NCBI GenBank assembly: GCA_963753685.1
Contig: CAVWDE010000020.1
Span: 248,001 to 312,000 of the forward strand
DNA length: 64,000 nt
Reading direction: 5' to 3'
Source: DATAOG01 sp963753685
GTDB taxonomy: Bacteria; Pseudomonadota; Alphaproteobacteria; Geminicoccales; Geminicoccaceae
Made by a program: the position numbers and the translations under genes. Under the pieces are notes generated by a model. It was given only the letters and a program-made list of their open reading frames with translations, was not told the DNA's origin and did no database searches. Below, piece by piece: positions 19,261 through 27,389 of the stretch. The first letter of the stretch is position 1. Each line of letters begins with the position of its first letter.

Positions 19261-20199
19261 ATGGAGCGGCCACCACTGCGGTTTGCCTCAAGCGATGGAC
19301 ATGGCCCCGTGACCCGATGCGTCTTCATCCACACCAACCACCGGCAGATGGTCGGCGCGCTGGTCTCGCAACACTCGATCCGGCGCAACAGCGCCCACAA
19401 CGACCAGTTCGAGGTCCGGCTGATCCACACCCAGGATCACCCGTTCCTCGCGGCGCGCGAGGGTCAGCTGTATCTGCGCGGCGGCCACAAGCGGCAGTGG
19501 CTGATGGAGGACCTGCAGTCGTTCACGCCGCTCCGCTTCATGCCGCCCGAGCTGATGGGCTACGAGGGCCGGGCGATCGTGATCGACCCCGACGTGTTCG
19601 CGGTCGGCGACATCTTCGAGCTCCTGAGCCGCGACATGGCGGGCAAGGCGCTGATGTGCCGCGCCCGCAAGGGGGCGAAGAACGTCTCGAGCGCGGTGAT
19701 GCTGCTCGACTGCGCCAAGCTGAAGCATTGGCGGACGGCCGCCCAGTTCGACGAGATGTTCGCGTTCGAGCGCGACTACATCGACTGGATCGCGCTGAAG
19801 CTCGAGCCGGCGGAGACGATCGGCTTGTTCGAGCCCGAGTGGAACGACTTCGACCACCTGAGCGGGCAGACCAAGCTTTTGCACAACACCAAGCGCTGGA
19901 ACCAGCCCTGGAAGACCGGGCTGCCGGTCGACTTCACGCCCGCGGACAAGACCCGCAGCTTCGCGCCGCTCGGCTGGTTGCAGCGGGCGCGCGAGGCCTT
20001 GCTCGGGCGCTACGCGTTGCTCGGCGCCTACAAGCCGCACTGGGATCCGAACCAGGAGCGCTTTTTCTTTGGCCTCTTGCGCGAATGCCTCGAGCAGGGC
20101 GTGATCTCCGAGGCCATGCTGCGCGAGGAGATGGCCCGCAACCACGTCCGCCACGACGCCTTCGAGGTCATCGAGCGGACGCCGCCGCTGGCCGCCTGA
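19261..20199 (+). CDS. glycosyltransferase-like hypothetical protein
   Basis: 312 aa from ATG 19261; GTG 19309 (MTRCVFIHTNHRQMVGALV) is an equally plausible start nearer the conserved region. The layout fits a GT-A type fold: N-terminal strand CVFIHTNHRQ, then YEGRAIVIDPDVFAVGDIFE, whose DPD could serve as the DxD-type metal site, then VSSAVMLLDCAKLKHW and an HLSGQTKLLHNTKRWNQPW segment. No membrane helices. Acceptor and sugar are unknown. Confidence 0.62.
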   Translation: MERPPLRFASSDGHGPVTRCVFIHTNHRQMVGALVSQHSIRRNSAHNDQFEVRLIHTQDHPFLAAREGQLYLRGGHKRQWLMEDLQSFTPLRFMPPELMGYEGRAIVIDPDVFAVGDIFELLSRDMAGKALMCRARKGAKNVSSAVMLLDCAKLKHWRTAAQFDEMFAFERDYIDWIALKLEPAETIGLFEPEWNDFDHLSGQTKLLHNTKRWNQPWKTGLPVDFTPADKTRSFAPLGWLQRAREALLGRYALLGAYKPHWDPNQERFFFGLLRECLEQGVISEAMLREEMARNHVRHDAFEVIERTPPLAA

Positions 20200-20273
20200 G
20201 CGCGGCCGGCTCGGGCTCATGAGCAGATCGCGCCGGGCGCCGGGCGTCCCTGGAAGCCAAAGAAACGCTGACG

Positions 20274-21023
20274 GTGAAGACGCTCAAGAACCAGGTTCTC
20301 TGCGCTGCTTTGCCGATCCTTGCCCTGTGCGGCTCAGGCGCACAAGCCCAAGGGCTGCAGGACATCAATTGGAACGCGGTCGGCAAGGTCACATTAGCCG
20401 ACGGCGGCTTCTGCACCGGGATCCTGGTCGCGGACAAGGTCGTGTTGACGGCGGCCCATTGCTTCTTCGATGATGAACAGCATCGTCATGATAAGGCGAC
20501 CTTTCAGACCGGCTTCCATTATGGTGGCGTGCAAGCCGCCAGCCCGGTCATCAAGGTCATCATCCCCGACGATTTCTCTCCGGCGCATTTGGGCAAGGGT
20601 GCCGTCGACAGCTCCGACTACGCGTTGCTGGTGCTGAAGTGGCCGGTCGGGCAAGACGTTGGTTTTCTCGACGTCACCACACCGACTCCAATTGCCATGA
20701 AGATGGGCGACAGCGTGATCGACGTTGGCTATGGGGATGCGGGCAACCGCTTGGCTGCTGGCATAAATTGCCATGTCACATCGGTCAATGACAACAATAC
20801 ATTCGAGCATGACTGTGCAATAACGGACGGGGATAGTGGTGGCCCGGTCTTTGTGGTAAAAGATGGGGTGTTACATTTCGCTGGTATTACCAGCTACGGA
20901 TATGAGGATGTCGGCGACTACATTGCGGTCGCCGTATCGCGCGCCGCTTTTCTTGACAAGCTGATGCAGGTGACCGGGAAGCAATCGTCTTTGACCGAGG
21001 TAGGCCCGCGATCGAGCGGCTGA
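20274..21023 (+). CDS. secreted trypsin-like serine protease
   Basis: 249 aa from GTG 20274 with a cleavable signal peptide (VLCAALPILALCGSGAQAQG). Chymotrypsin-fold catalytic triad is complete: His in VLTAAHC, Asp in DSSDYALLVLKW, Ser in DCAITDGDSGGPVFVV. Expected in the periplasm or secreted. Its codon use becomes AT-richer after ~20500, unlike the N-terminal part. No inhibitor or secretion genes lie nearby. Confidence 0.88.
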   Translation: MKTLKNQVLCAALPILALCGSGAQAQGLQDINWNAVGKVTLADGGFCTGILVADKVVLTAAHCFFDDEQHRHDKATFQTGFHYGGVQAASPVIKVIIPDDFSPAHLGKGAVDSSDYALLVLKWPVGQDVGFLDVTTPTPIAMKMGDSVIDVGYGDAGNRLAAGINCHVTSVNDNNTFEHDCAITDGDSGGPVFVVKDGVLHFAGITSYGYEDVGDYIAVAVSRAAFLDKLMQVTGKQSSLTEVGPRSSG

Positions 21024-21042
21024 GCTCCCTCGCCAGCGTCGC

Positions 21043-21162
21043 CCACACGAGGACCTCACTCAATTGGTGGCGATCGCGGACGACACGCGAACGCCAACTC
21101 CGACGACTCTGCGCAAACTGGCCAAGGCGCTGCATGCACACGTGGACGATCTATCCGGGTAA
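21043..21162 (+). pseudogene. C-terminal remnant of an XRE-type helix-turn-helix gene
   Basis: An open frame ending at TAA 21160-21162 encodes LTQLVAIADDTRTPTPTTLR then KLAKALHAHVDDLSG. This is the familiar end of XRE/Cro-type DNA-binding domains (RTPTPTTLRKLAKALGV...). Nothing upstream continues the domain and no start codon with a ribosome-binding site is present. It is probably a fragment left by recombination next to the REP-like array. Confidence 0.5.
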
Positions 21163-21186
21163 TCCCCTGCTCCCAACCTCCCAAAG

Positions 21187-21344
21187 GGCCGAAAAGGTTC
21201 CTGACACCTTTTCTCACTCCTTTTCTCACTGCAACCTCCCAAAGGCCGAAAAGGTTCCTGACACCTTTTCTCACCAAAGGCCGAAAAGGTTCCTGACACC
21301 TTTTCTCACCAAAGGCCGAAAAGGTTCCTGACACCTTTTCTCAC
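21187..21344. repeat. REP-like palindromic array, four copies
   Basis: A 31-base unit (core AAAAGGTTCCTGACACCTTT) occurs at 21187-21217, 21244-21274, 21279-21309 and 21314-21344. The last three are spaced exactly 35 bases apart with a CAAA spacer. Each unit contains a 7-bp stem AAAAGGT/ACCTTTT around TCCTGAC. This looks like the REP sequences mobilised by RAYT (IS200-like) transposases (resemblance, not tested). No RAYT gene is in the window. Confidence 0.85.
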
Positions 21345-21349
21345 CTCGG

Positions 21350-22574
21350 CGCTCGTGCTCGGCGATGATCCGCTCGCTGCCCTCGTGCGTGATGCTGAAG
21401 AGCGTGCTCTCCAGGCCCTGCTGGATGCGCTGCAGCCGCTCGGCCCGGTCCTTGACGCCTGCCGTGTCATCGGGAGCGGAGGGAGGCGGGGTGCGACCCG
21501 GGCTGCTCCGGCGGCCCCTCGAGGAAGGCGATCCGGGCCGGTCTGACCGGCACGCGCGACAGCTCGTCGATCTTGCTCTGCAGCGCGCTGATCTGGGCAG
21601 TGTCGATGAAGGTCGTGAAGCCGAGGGTCGGCGACTTGCGAAGCTCGTCGATCCGCCCCTGCAGCTTCGCGATTGTGCTCTCGGTCAGGTCGAGCTCGTA
21701 GCGTAGCGTGCGCAGGCTCTTGTCCTCGGGCGCATCGAACAGGCGCTCCCAGGCAATGCCGGCCTTGCCGGCGACGTCGGCGAGCCAGCTGGAGAGGTCG
21801 GCGATCACCGGCGCCGCCTCCAGCGCCGCCCGGGTCAGATTGGCCGAGACCACCTGGGCAAGCGGTCGAGTCGGTGCGGGCCCGCTCGGCGTCCAGACGA
21901 GGTGCTCGTCGAGCACGATGCCGAGTGCGGGCGCGCTCCCGCATCTGGTCAAGGGCGCCGCTCCGTCGCTCAGCAGGTTGACGAGCGCCAGCCCTCGGAA
22001 TCGAACAGCTTGAAGGCGAGCCGGACCCGATGGCAGGGGCCTCATCCGGCAAGGCGTCAGCGACGTCCGCCAGCAGGTCCTCGCTCCGGCGCAGATGCCC
22101 ATCCTGGTCGCGGAGCGTGATACCCAGCTGAGCCAGAGCATCCTTGGCCTCGCCCGTCCCTTGTGCCGCCTCGGCGGTACGGCGACGAAGCGCTGGAGCG
22201 CCATGTCGAGGGTCTGCTGCTCGACCCCGGAGGCCTTGGCCGCGAAGCGCAGCTCCTGCAGCGCTTCGACCCCGACGCCGATCTTGTCGGCGGTCTTGCC
22301 GATCGCATCGGCGGCCGAGATCGAGCGGTTCACGAGCGCGGCGAGGCCGCCGACCGTGGCCACGCCCGCGAGCGCGCCGCCGAGGGTGCGGATGCCGGCG
22401 CGCAGCAGCTCGGCCTGGCGACCGAGACCCATAAGCCCCCCGAGGCTTTGCCGCCCGCGGTCTCGATGCGCTTCAGGCTCTGCTCGCCGCTCTCCACCGA
22501 GACCAGCTCGGCCTTGAACTGGCCGCCGCCCTCGACCGCAGGCGGATGGCGTAGGTGTTGGTACGTCGGGCCAT
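21350..22574 (-). pseudogene. phage tail tape-measure protein remnant
   Basis: On the minus strand from ATG ~22574, fragments in changing frames read FKAELVSVESGEQSLKRIET, then LLRAGIRTLGGALAGVATVG, SISAADAIGKTADKIGVGVE and ALQELRFAAKASGVEQQTLD. This is the standard N-terminal part of lambda-like tail tape-measure proteins. The frame then breaks repeatedly and resumes with ELDLTESTIAKLQGRIDELR (coiled coil). The remaining length is about 400 codons where such proteins usually have more, so it is both frameshifted and internally deleted. No other tail genes are present. Confidence 0.75.
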
Positions 22575-22737
22575 CTTTCAGTCCAGCTGCTGCAATTCGG
22601 CGCGCGCGAAGGCGGATAGTTGAGACGGTCTATAAGTTAGGCTGCAGTGTCCGATCCCAGCTCCAACGTGGACAAACAGTCGGCGAAACGTGATCGCAAC
22701 GAGTAGATCTACCTATTGTATTTTAGCTTCTCCGAGA

Positions 22738-23455
22738 TCATTCGCCAAAAGGCCAATATTGTAAAAACTGGAGTGCTTTTTCTTGTTCTGGGCTGAGAGC
22801 AATATTGTGTTGTTCGACAAATTTCTGGACCCGTCGATGCGTTGCCCGCACCGTTTTCTCGCCAACGTCTGCAATTAAATTCAAGGTTTTGTTAAAAAAT
22901 GTAACATCAACCACCAATAAGTCGAAAAATACTGTCTCTCTCACACCTTCGCTTTCGAACGCTTGTCGTGCATATTTCATGGTGTATGTTCCACCATGAT
23001 GGATAATCAAATTCCTATCGGCCAGCAATTTTTCAAATTTCTTTAGTTCGTTAGTTGAAAACGGTGATACCTGAATTAACGATTGGTAAAGCGCGTTGAC
23101 CTTGCGCGGAGTTCCAAAATCATACTTCTCGGCAAGAAGAAAGCCGACTCTCGCTGCAAAAGACTCTTGAGATTAGACAGGTCAGTTACATCGATGTTAG
23201 TATCATGTCCATCTTTTTTTAATCCTTGAACCAAGTGTGGGATTATATTGATGATTGACGCAAAATGGTCTTTGCAAAATGCTTCAAAGTAAGAAAATAG
23301 GCCAATAAAAGCGAGCTCGATAATTAGGTCCTGTCCACGACGCATCTTGCCTTGCCGTTGCACGAACTCTTTAGCTCATCAAGCCGCAAAGAAAGCGTTG
23401 GACCGGCTGGGACTCCGCCCGCGAAGTAATCCAACGCGAAAAGGTTGCTAGCCAT
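22738..23455 (-). pseudogene. HEPN-domain-like protein gene with two frame breaks
   Basis: Three consecutive frames join into one 239-aa product: MASNLFALDYFAGGVPAGPT..., then QDLIIELAFIGLFSYFEAFC..., then LVNALYQSLIQVS through KKFEKLLADRNLIIHHGGTY to the end. The RNLIIHHG motif is the R-x4-H signature of HEPN RNases. The breaks lie at ~23372 and ~23135; adding one base at each restores a continuous frame (718 + 2 = 720 bases). The DNA is AT-rich, unlike the host. Likely an acquired defence or abortive-infection gene, now broken or mis-sequenced. Confidence 0.6.
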
Positions 23456-23665
23456 CGAACCAGGATTCCCGGACAGGGGTCGCTGAAAATGCAGTTTGCA
23501 CGGCGCCGGCGCAGTCGGCAACCCCGGCGGCTGATGTCCTCGACCGCTCGACGTGGGCGCCGTGGCCTAGAGAAGAAAGGGGTGGCGGGTGTCCGCGAGA
23601 GAAACTTGCCAATGTCTGTCAATTGGTCGGAGCCGGAAAATGACGCATGTGCGGCGAAATGGCGG

Positions 23666-24731
23666 CTAGTGCACGGGCGCATTCAGAGGATTCAGCTTGG
23701 TGAGGATCTGGGCCGGGGTTTTCGTCCAGATGAAAGGCTTGGGGTCATCGTTGTGCTCGGCGAAGTCGCGGTGGATCGCGGCCTGCAGGTCGACGATCGA
23801 ATGGAAGCTGCCGCGCTTGAGCCGGCGCCGGGTCGGCGCCGAGAAGAAGGTCTCGACCGCGTTCAGCCACGAACCCGAGGTCGGCGTGTAGTGGAAGACG
23901 AAGCGGGGGTGGCGGGCGAGCCAGCGCAGCACCATAGGGGCTTGTGGCTGCCGAAGTTGTCGAGGATGACGTGGATCATCTTCCCGGCCGACACTGCGGC
24001 CTGGGTCGCGTTGAAGAGGCGAGGAACTCCTGGTGCCGGTGGCGCTGATGCAGCGGCCGAGCACCGTGCCTTCGAGCACGTCGAGGCGGCGAACAGCGTG
24101 GTGACGCCGTTGCGAGATAGTCGTGGGTCATGGTCCCGGCCTTGCCCGGCTTGAGCGGCAGACCGGGCTGGGTGCGGTCGAGGGCCTGAATCTGGGACTT
24201 TTCGTCGACCGAGAGCACGACCGCATGCTTGGGCGGGTCGACGTAGAGGCCGACGATGTCCTCGAGTTTGGCCGCGAATTGGGGGTCGTTGGAGCGCTTG
24301 AAGGTGCGGATGCGGTGCGGCTGGAGGTCATGCGCCGCCCAGATCCGCTGCACCGACCGCAGGGAGACGCCCGTGTGTCGGGCCATCGCCCGGCCGGTCC
24401 ACTGCGTCGCCTCGCCGGGCGGCTCGGCGCAGGTCAGGGTCACCACCTGGCGGACCACCGCCTCGCCCAAGGGCGCCTTGCCGGGCTTGCGGGTGGCATC
24501 GCGCAGCAATCCGTCGACCCCGGCTTCGGCAAAGCGCCGTTGCCAGCGCCAGACTGCCGGCCGGCCGATGCCGGCACGCCGGGCGACCTCGGCGACGTTC
24601 AGGCGATCGGCCGAGCCGAGGATGATCCGAGCGCGCGCCACATGCTTCTGGGCGCGATTGCGATCGGCCACGATCGCCTCGAGATGAGCACGATCCGCAC
24701 CCGAAACCAACGGACACACGATCTGAGCCAT
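23666..24731 (-). pseudogene. IS630 family transposase, frameshifted
   Basis: N-terminal half intact: helix-turn-helix with NVAEVARRAGIGRPAVWRWQ, a second HTH (HTGVSLRSVQRIWAAHDLQP), and the first catalytic Asp in VVLSVDEKSQIQALDRTQ. After GTMTHDY the frame shifts several times. The second Asp (VILDNFGSHK) and the Glu (GSWLNAVETFF) are recoverable from other frames, ending DPKPFIWTKTPAQILTKLNP. At least five single-base deletions between ~23940 and ~24125 explain the breaks; no substitution-made stop is needed. The stop TAG (23668-23666) uses the TA of the target duplication. Confidence 0.85.
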
Positions 24732-24788
24732 GGGCCCAGTATCGCACATCATTCAGCTTTTATAAATCCTATGTTTGCATCATTGCAC
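23669..24788 (-). mobile_element. IS630-type insertion sequence with TA target duplication
   Basis: Element of 1120 bases bounded by TA dinucleotides at 23667-23668 and 24789-24790, the target-site duplication of IS630/Tc1-mariner elements. Imperfect terminal inverted repeats begin GTGCA...: left GTGCACGGGCGCA, right (reverse complement) GTGCAATGATGCA, matching at 9 of 13 positions. It carries one transposase gene. It has inserted into the 3' part of a TIR-domain gene, supplying that gene's new stop. Confidence 0.8.
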
Positions 24789-25488
24789 TAGTACCGGACT
24801 GGCCTCTTCGGGATTGCGTATTTCCGGGTTCCTTCCCGCTTCGCGTACATATCGGTAAAACAGCTCGTAGTTTAGGGCCGGTTGGGTCAGCGCCGGCACG
24901 TAGACATGACTGAGCTTGAAGGCATGGCTCTGCTGGATATCCTGACCCAACAGCTCGAACTCTGGAGAGGCGGCGCTCGAGCCACTCGAGGTACTCGGGT
25001 GGGATCAGCGCCGGGCCCGAGCGCGCCGGCGGCGCGAGCTCCTTGATCCGGCGTGCCAGATCCCTGAAAACCTTCTCCTCTTGCCCACGGGAGCCGAGGT
25101 CTTCGATTGGTCGATCGGGTGTATTCACCGTCTGGTATTCGGATAAGACCTCGTCATTCTCGAAATCCGAATAGTTTATGTGCACGCCGATGATGATGAG
25201 TCCGCGTTCACCTTGTGCCGCTTTTAGGAGCGGAGGGAGCTCATCTTTGGCGATGAAGTCCGATGCATAAAAGTCCGCGCTGATCGGGAGGACGGCGACG
25301 TCGGCCCGTGCGAGCGCGGCCTTGATCTCATCGCGCCAGCGCTGCCCAGTCCTGATCCGGGTATCGTCCCAAAGGTCCAGCTTGCCGCTTCTCGCCAGCG
25401 GTTTCAGATGCACCTGGACCCGCTCAAGCCATGCCTTGTCCCTACGGCTGTAGCTGACGAAGACATTGAGCTTCTGATCGTTGCTCAT
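24789..25488 (-). pseudogene. TIR-domain protein, 3' truncated by IS630 (TIR-STAND remnant)
   Basis: Start ATG 25488 gives MSNDQKLNVFVSYSRRDKAW, the TIR box; KLDLWDDTRIRTGQRWRDEI and ADVAVLPISADFYASDFI complete an ~135-residue TIR domain. After IPPEYLEWLERRLS (~24975) the frame breaks by one extra base. The other frame continues FELLGQDIQQSHAFKLSHVY then VPALTQ, the linker typical of TIR-NACHT (STAND) proteins. The coding region then runs into the IS630 end. No NACHT domain is found beyond the IS. TIR-STAND proteins are NADase-type antiphage sensors, so this copy is presumably inactive. Confidence 0.7.
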
Positions 25489-25644
25489 GAGCGCCGATCC
25501 CATCTGCCCGCGCTGCCGGAGCAATGCCAGCCAGGTCTGGTCATCCTCAGCGCTCGGATCCGACGCTTCAGTCTACTCCGACGTGCTGCCGGCCTCAAAG
25601 GCGATCATGAGCCCCGGTGCGCCATGAAGGCTTCGCGCAACTAG

Positions 25645-25678
25645 AACAAAAGCCCGCCAGAACAACCGTCTGGCGGGC
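25645..25678 (-). terminator. intrinsic terminator of the amidohydrolase gene
   Basis: Perfect 10-bp stem GCCCGCCAGA/TCTGGCGGGC (25652-25661 and 25669-25678) with a 7-base loop. Read on the minus strand it is followed by TTTTGTT. It lies ~50 bases after the stop of the minus-strand gene at 25727. Confidence 0.85.
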
Positions 25679-25726
25679 ATTTGCCGGTCTGGGGGCGAAC
25701 GGGCGGGCTGGCGCGGGTGGCCCAGC

Positions 25727-27004
25727 CTACTCCGCGGCGATCTGGCCGCTCTGGGGGGTGAGGTCGAGCTTGCGGGCGATGCCGTCCTTCATGATCATCG
25801 CGAGGTTGGCCTGGTGCTGCAGGAGCGAGACGTCCTGGACCGGGTTGCCGCGCACGAGCAGGAGGTCGGCGAGGTAGCCTTCCTTGACCTGGCCGAGCTC
25901 GTCGCCCATCGCCATCAGCTCGCCGCCGATCTTGGTCGCGGACAGCAGAGCCTCCGTGGGAGAATAGCCGAACAGCTTGACGAAGTGCTCGAGGTCGCGG
26001 GCGTTGGTGCCCTGCGGGGTCCAGGCGAAGCCGTAGTCGCCGCCCGGGACCACGCGGATGCCGCGTTTGCGCATCTCGCGGTAGGTGGCCTTGGTCGCCT
26101 CCATCTTGCGATAGAAGCCCATGCTCTCGCAGACCTCAGGGGTCATGCCGTAGTCGGCGGCCTCGTAGAGAGTGTTGTGCAGCAGGCCGACCGCCGGGCC
26201 GACGAAGATCTTGTCCTTGACGCTCTCGAGCAGGTCGAGCGCCTCCTCATCGGCGAAGTCGCAGTGGTAGATGACATCGACGCCGTTCCGGACCGCGCGC
26301 TTGACCGAGCCGGCAGCGCGCGCGTGGCAGGCGATCTGCTTGCCGAAGTCGTGGGCGATCTCGACCGCGGTGTGGATCTCGTCGTCCATCATCACGGTCA
26401 TCTCGGCCTTGCAGTGGGTCACGAACTCGTCGCCCGAGATGTTGATCTTGAGGTTGTCGACGCCTTCGCGGATGCAGGTCCGGCAGGTCCGGCGCATCTC
26501 GTCGATGCCATCGACGATCAAAGCGAAGCTCTCGCGGTAGAGGTGCAGCTTGCGCTCATCGCCGAGGCCCGCGGTCACGGTGATCTCGGGGCTCGCGGCG
26601 CGGATGCGGGGCCCCGGGATGCGGCCGGCGTTGATCTCGTTGCGGATCACGACGTCGAGCCGGGGCTTGGCCGAGGCGGCGCAGTAGACGCTGGTGAAGC
26701 CGTGGTCGAACAGGAGGCGCGCGTTGTGCATGGTGGCCAGCGTGTGCTCCTCGGGCGGCAGCTCGCCGAGTGCTGCCGGGCTCGAGATGCCGGTGAAGCT
26801 GATGTGGCAGTGGCCCTCGGTCATGCCCGGCATCAGGGTCATGCCCTGGCCGTCGATCACCTGCTCGGCCTCCTCGCGGGCGATCTGCCGGGTGCCTTCG
26901 GCGACCTTGGCGATCCGGTTGCCGCGCAGCAGCACCTCGCCCGGGAACGGCGCCCGCCCGGTCGCATCGAAAATCATGACATTGGTGAACAGCTGGCTGG
27001 TCAT
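25727..27004 (-). CDS. metal-dependent amidohydrolase (imidazolonepropionase-like)
   Basis: 425 aa from ATG 27004, preceded by GGGGGGCGAGCTC. N-terminal beta domain MTSQLFTNVMIFDATGRAPF, then the metal-binding GMTEGHCHISFTG, a KINISGDEF segment at the carbamylated-Lys position, ACHARAAGSVKRAV, and VIYHCDFADEEALD. The C-terminus has GYLADLLLVRGNPVQDVSLL. This is the Met-dependent-hydrolase/imidazolonepropionase-like group active on peptides, amides or pesticides; the substrate is unknown. Monocistronic, with its own terminator. Confidence 0.88.
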   Translation of the reverse strand: MTSQLFTNVMIFDATGRAPFPGEVLLRGNRIAKVAEGTRQIAREEAEQVIDGQGMTLMPGMTEGHCHISFTGISSPAALGELPPEEHTLATMHNARLLFDHGFTSVYCAASAKPRLDVVIRNEINAGRIPGPRIRAASPEITVTAGLGDERKLHLYRESFALIVDGIDEMRRTCRTCIREGVDNLKINISGDEFVTHCKAEMTVMMDDEIHTAVEIAHDFGKQIACHARAAGSVKRAVRNGVDVIYHCDFADEEALDLLESVKDKIFVGPAVGLLHNTLYEAADYGMTPEVCESMGFYRKMEATKATYREMRKRGIRVVPGGDYGFAWTPQGTNARDLEHFVKLFGYSPTEALLSATKIGGELMAMGDELGQVKEGYLADLLLVRGNPVQDVSLLQHQANLAMIMKDGIARKLDLTPQSGQIAAE

Positions 27005-27389
27005 GAGCTCGCCCCCCGAAGCTTGGCCGCGGCGACCGTCCGGTCGGCGACCGATTGATGTCCCTGGCACGCTGCCCGCGATCCCCGGCGGCGTCGCGCC
27101 TTTGACGCTTGTCGTCAGTCTACGCCTTTGAGCCGCCGGAACGGAAGTACCGAACGCCGAGTCCCGGCCCCGATCATTTCGCCCTTAGCCGCCGGCGCGC
27201 ATCGGCGCGGTTGAAACGCTGGCACGGCGCGCGAAGACTTAAACTTAACCAAATGACCTGCCGTTGTGAACCAGTCCACAAGCGGCCGCCCGGCCGCCAG
27301 CTACATTCACCTCAGGGATCAAGAGGCATTGCGCCGGCGGCGGGGCGCGCAGAGATCAGCGCCCGGCCCGCGGGCCGAAGGAGATTACC
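27005..27389. other. divergent intergenic region
   Basis: About 385 bases between the divergent amidohydrolase and binding-protein genes. No gene is supported. It must hold both promoters; the AT-richer segment near 27235-27260 is the most promoter-like part, but I see no clear -35/-10 pair. AAGGAG at 27379-27384 is the ribosome-binding site of the downstream gene. Confidence 0.5.

Noticed and set aside
20168..20437. Minus-strand frame at the protease start
   Set aside because: Antisense to the protease signal peptide and the glycosyltransferase-like 3' end; no coding features.
21187..21344. Possible CRISPR array (four regularly spaced repeats)
   Set aside because: The intervals between three copies are the same 4-base CAAA, not unique 25-40-base spacers, and no cas genes are present; it is a REP-like tandem array.
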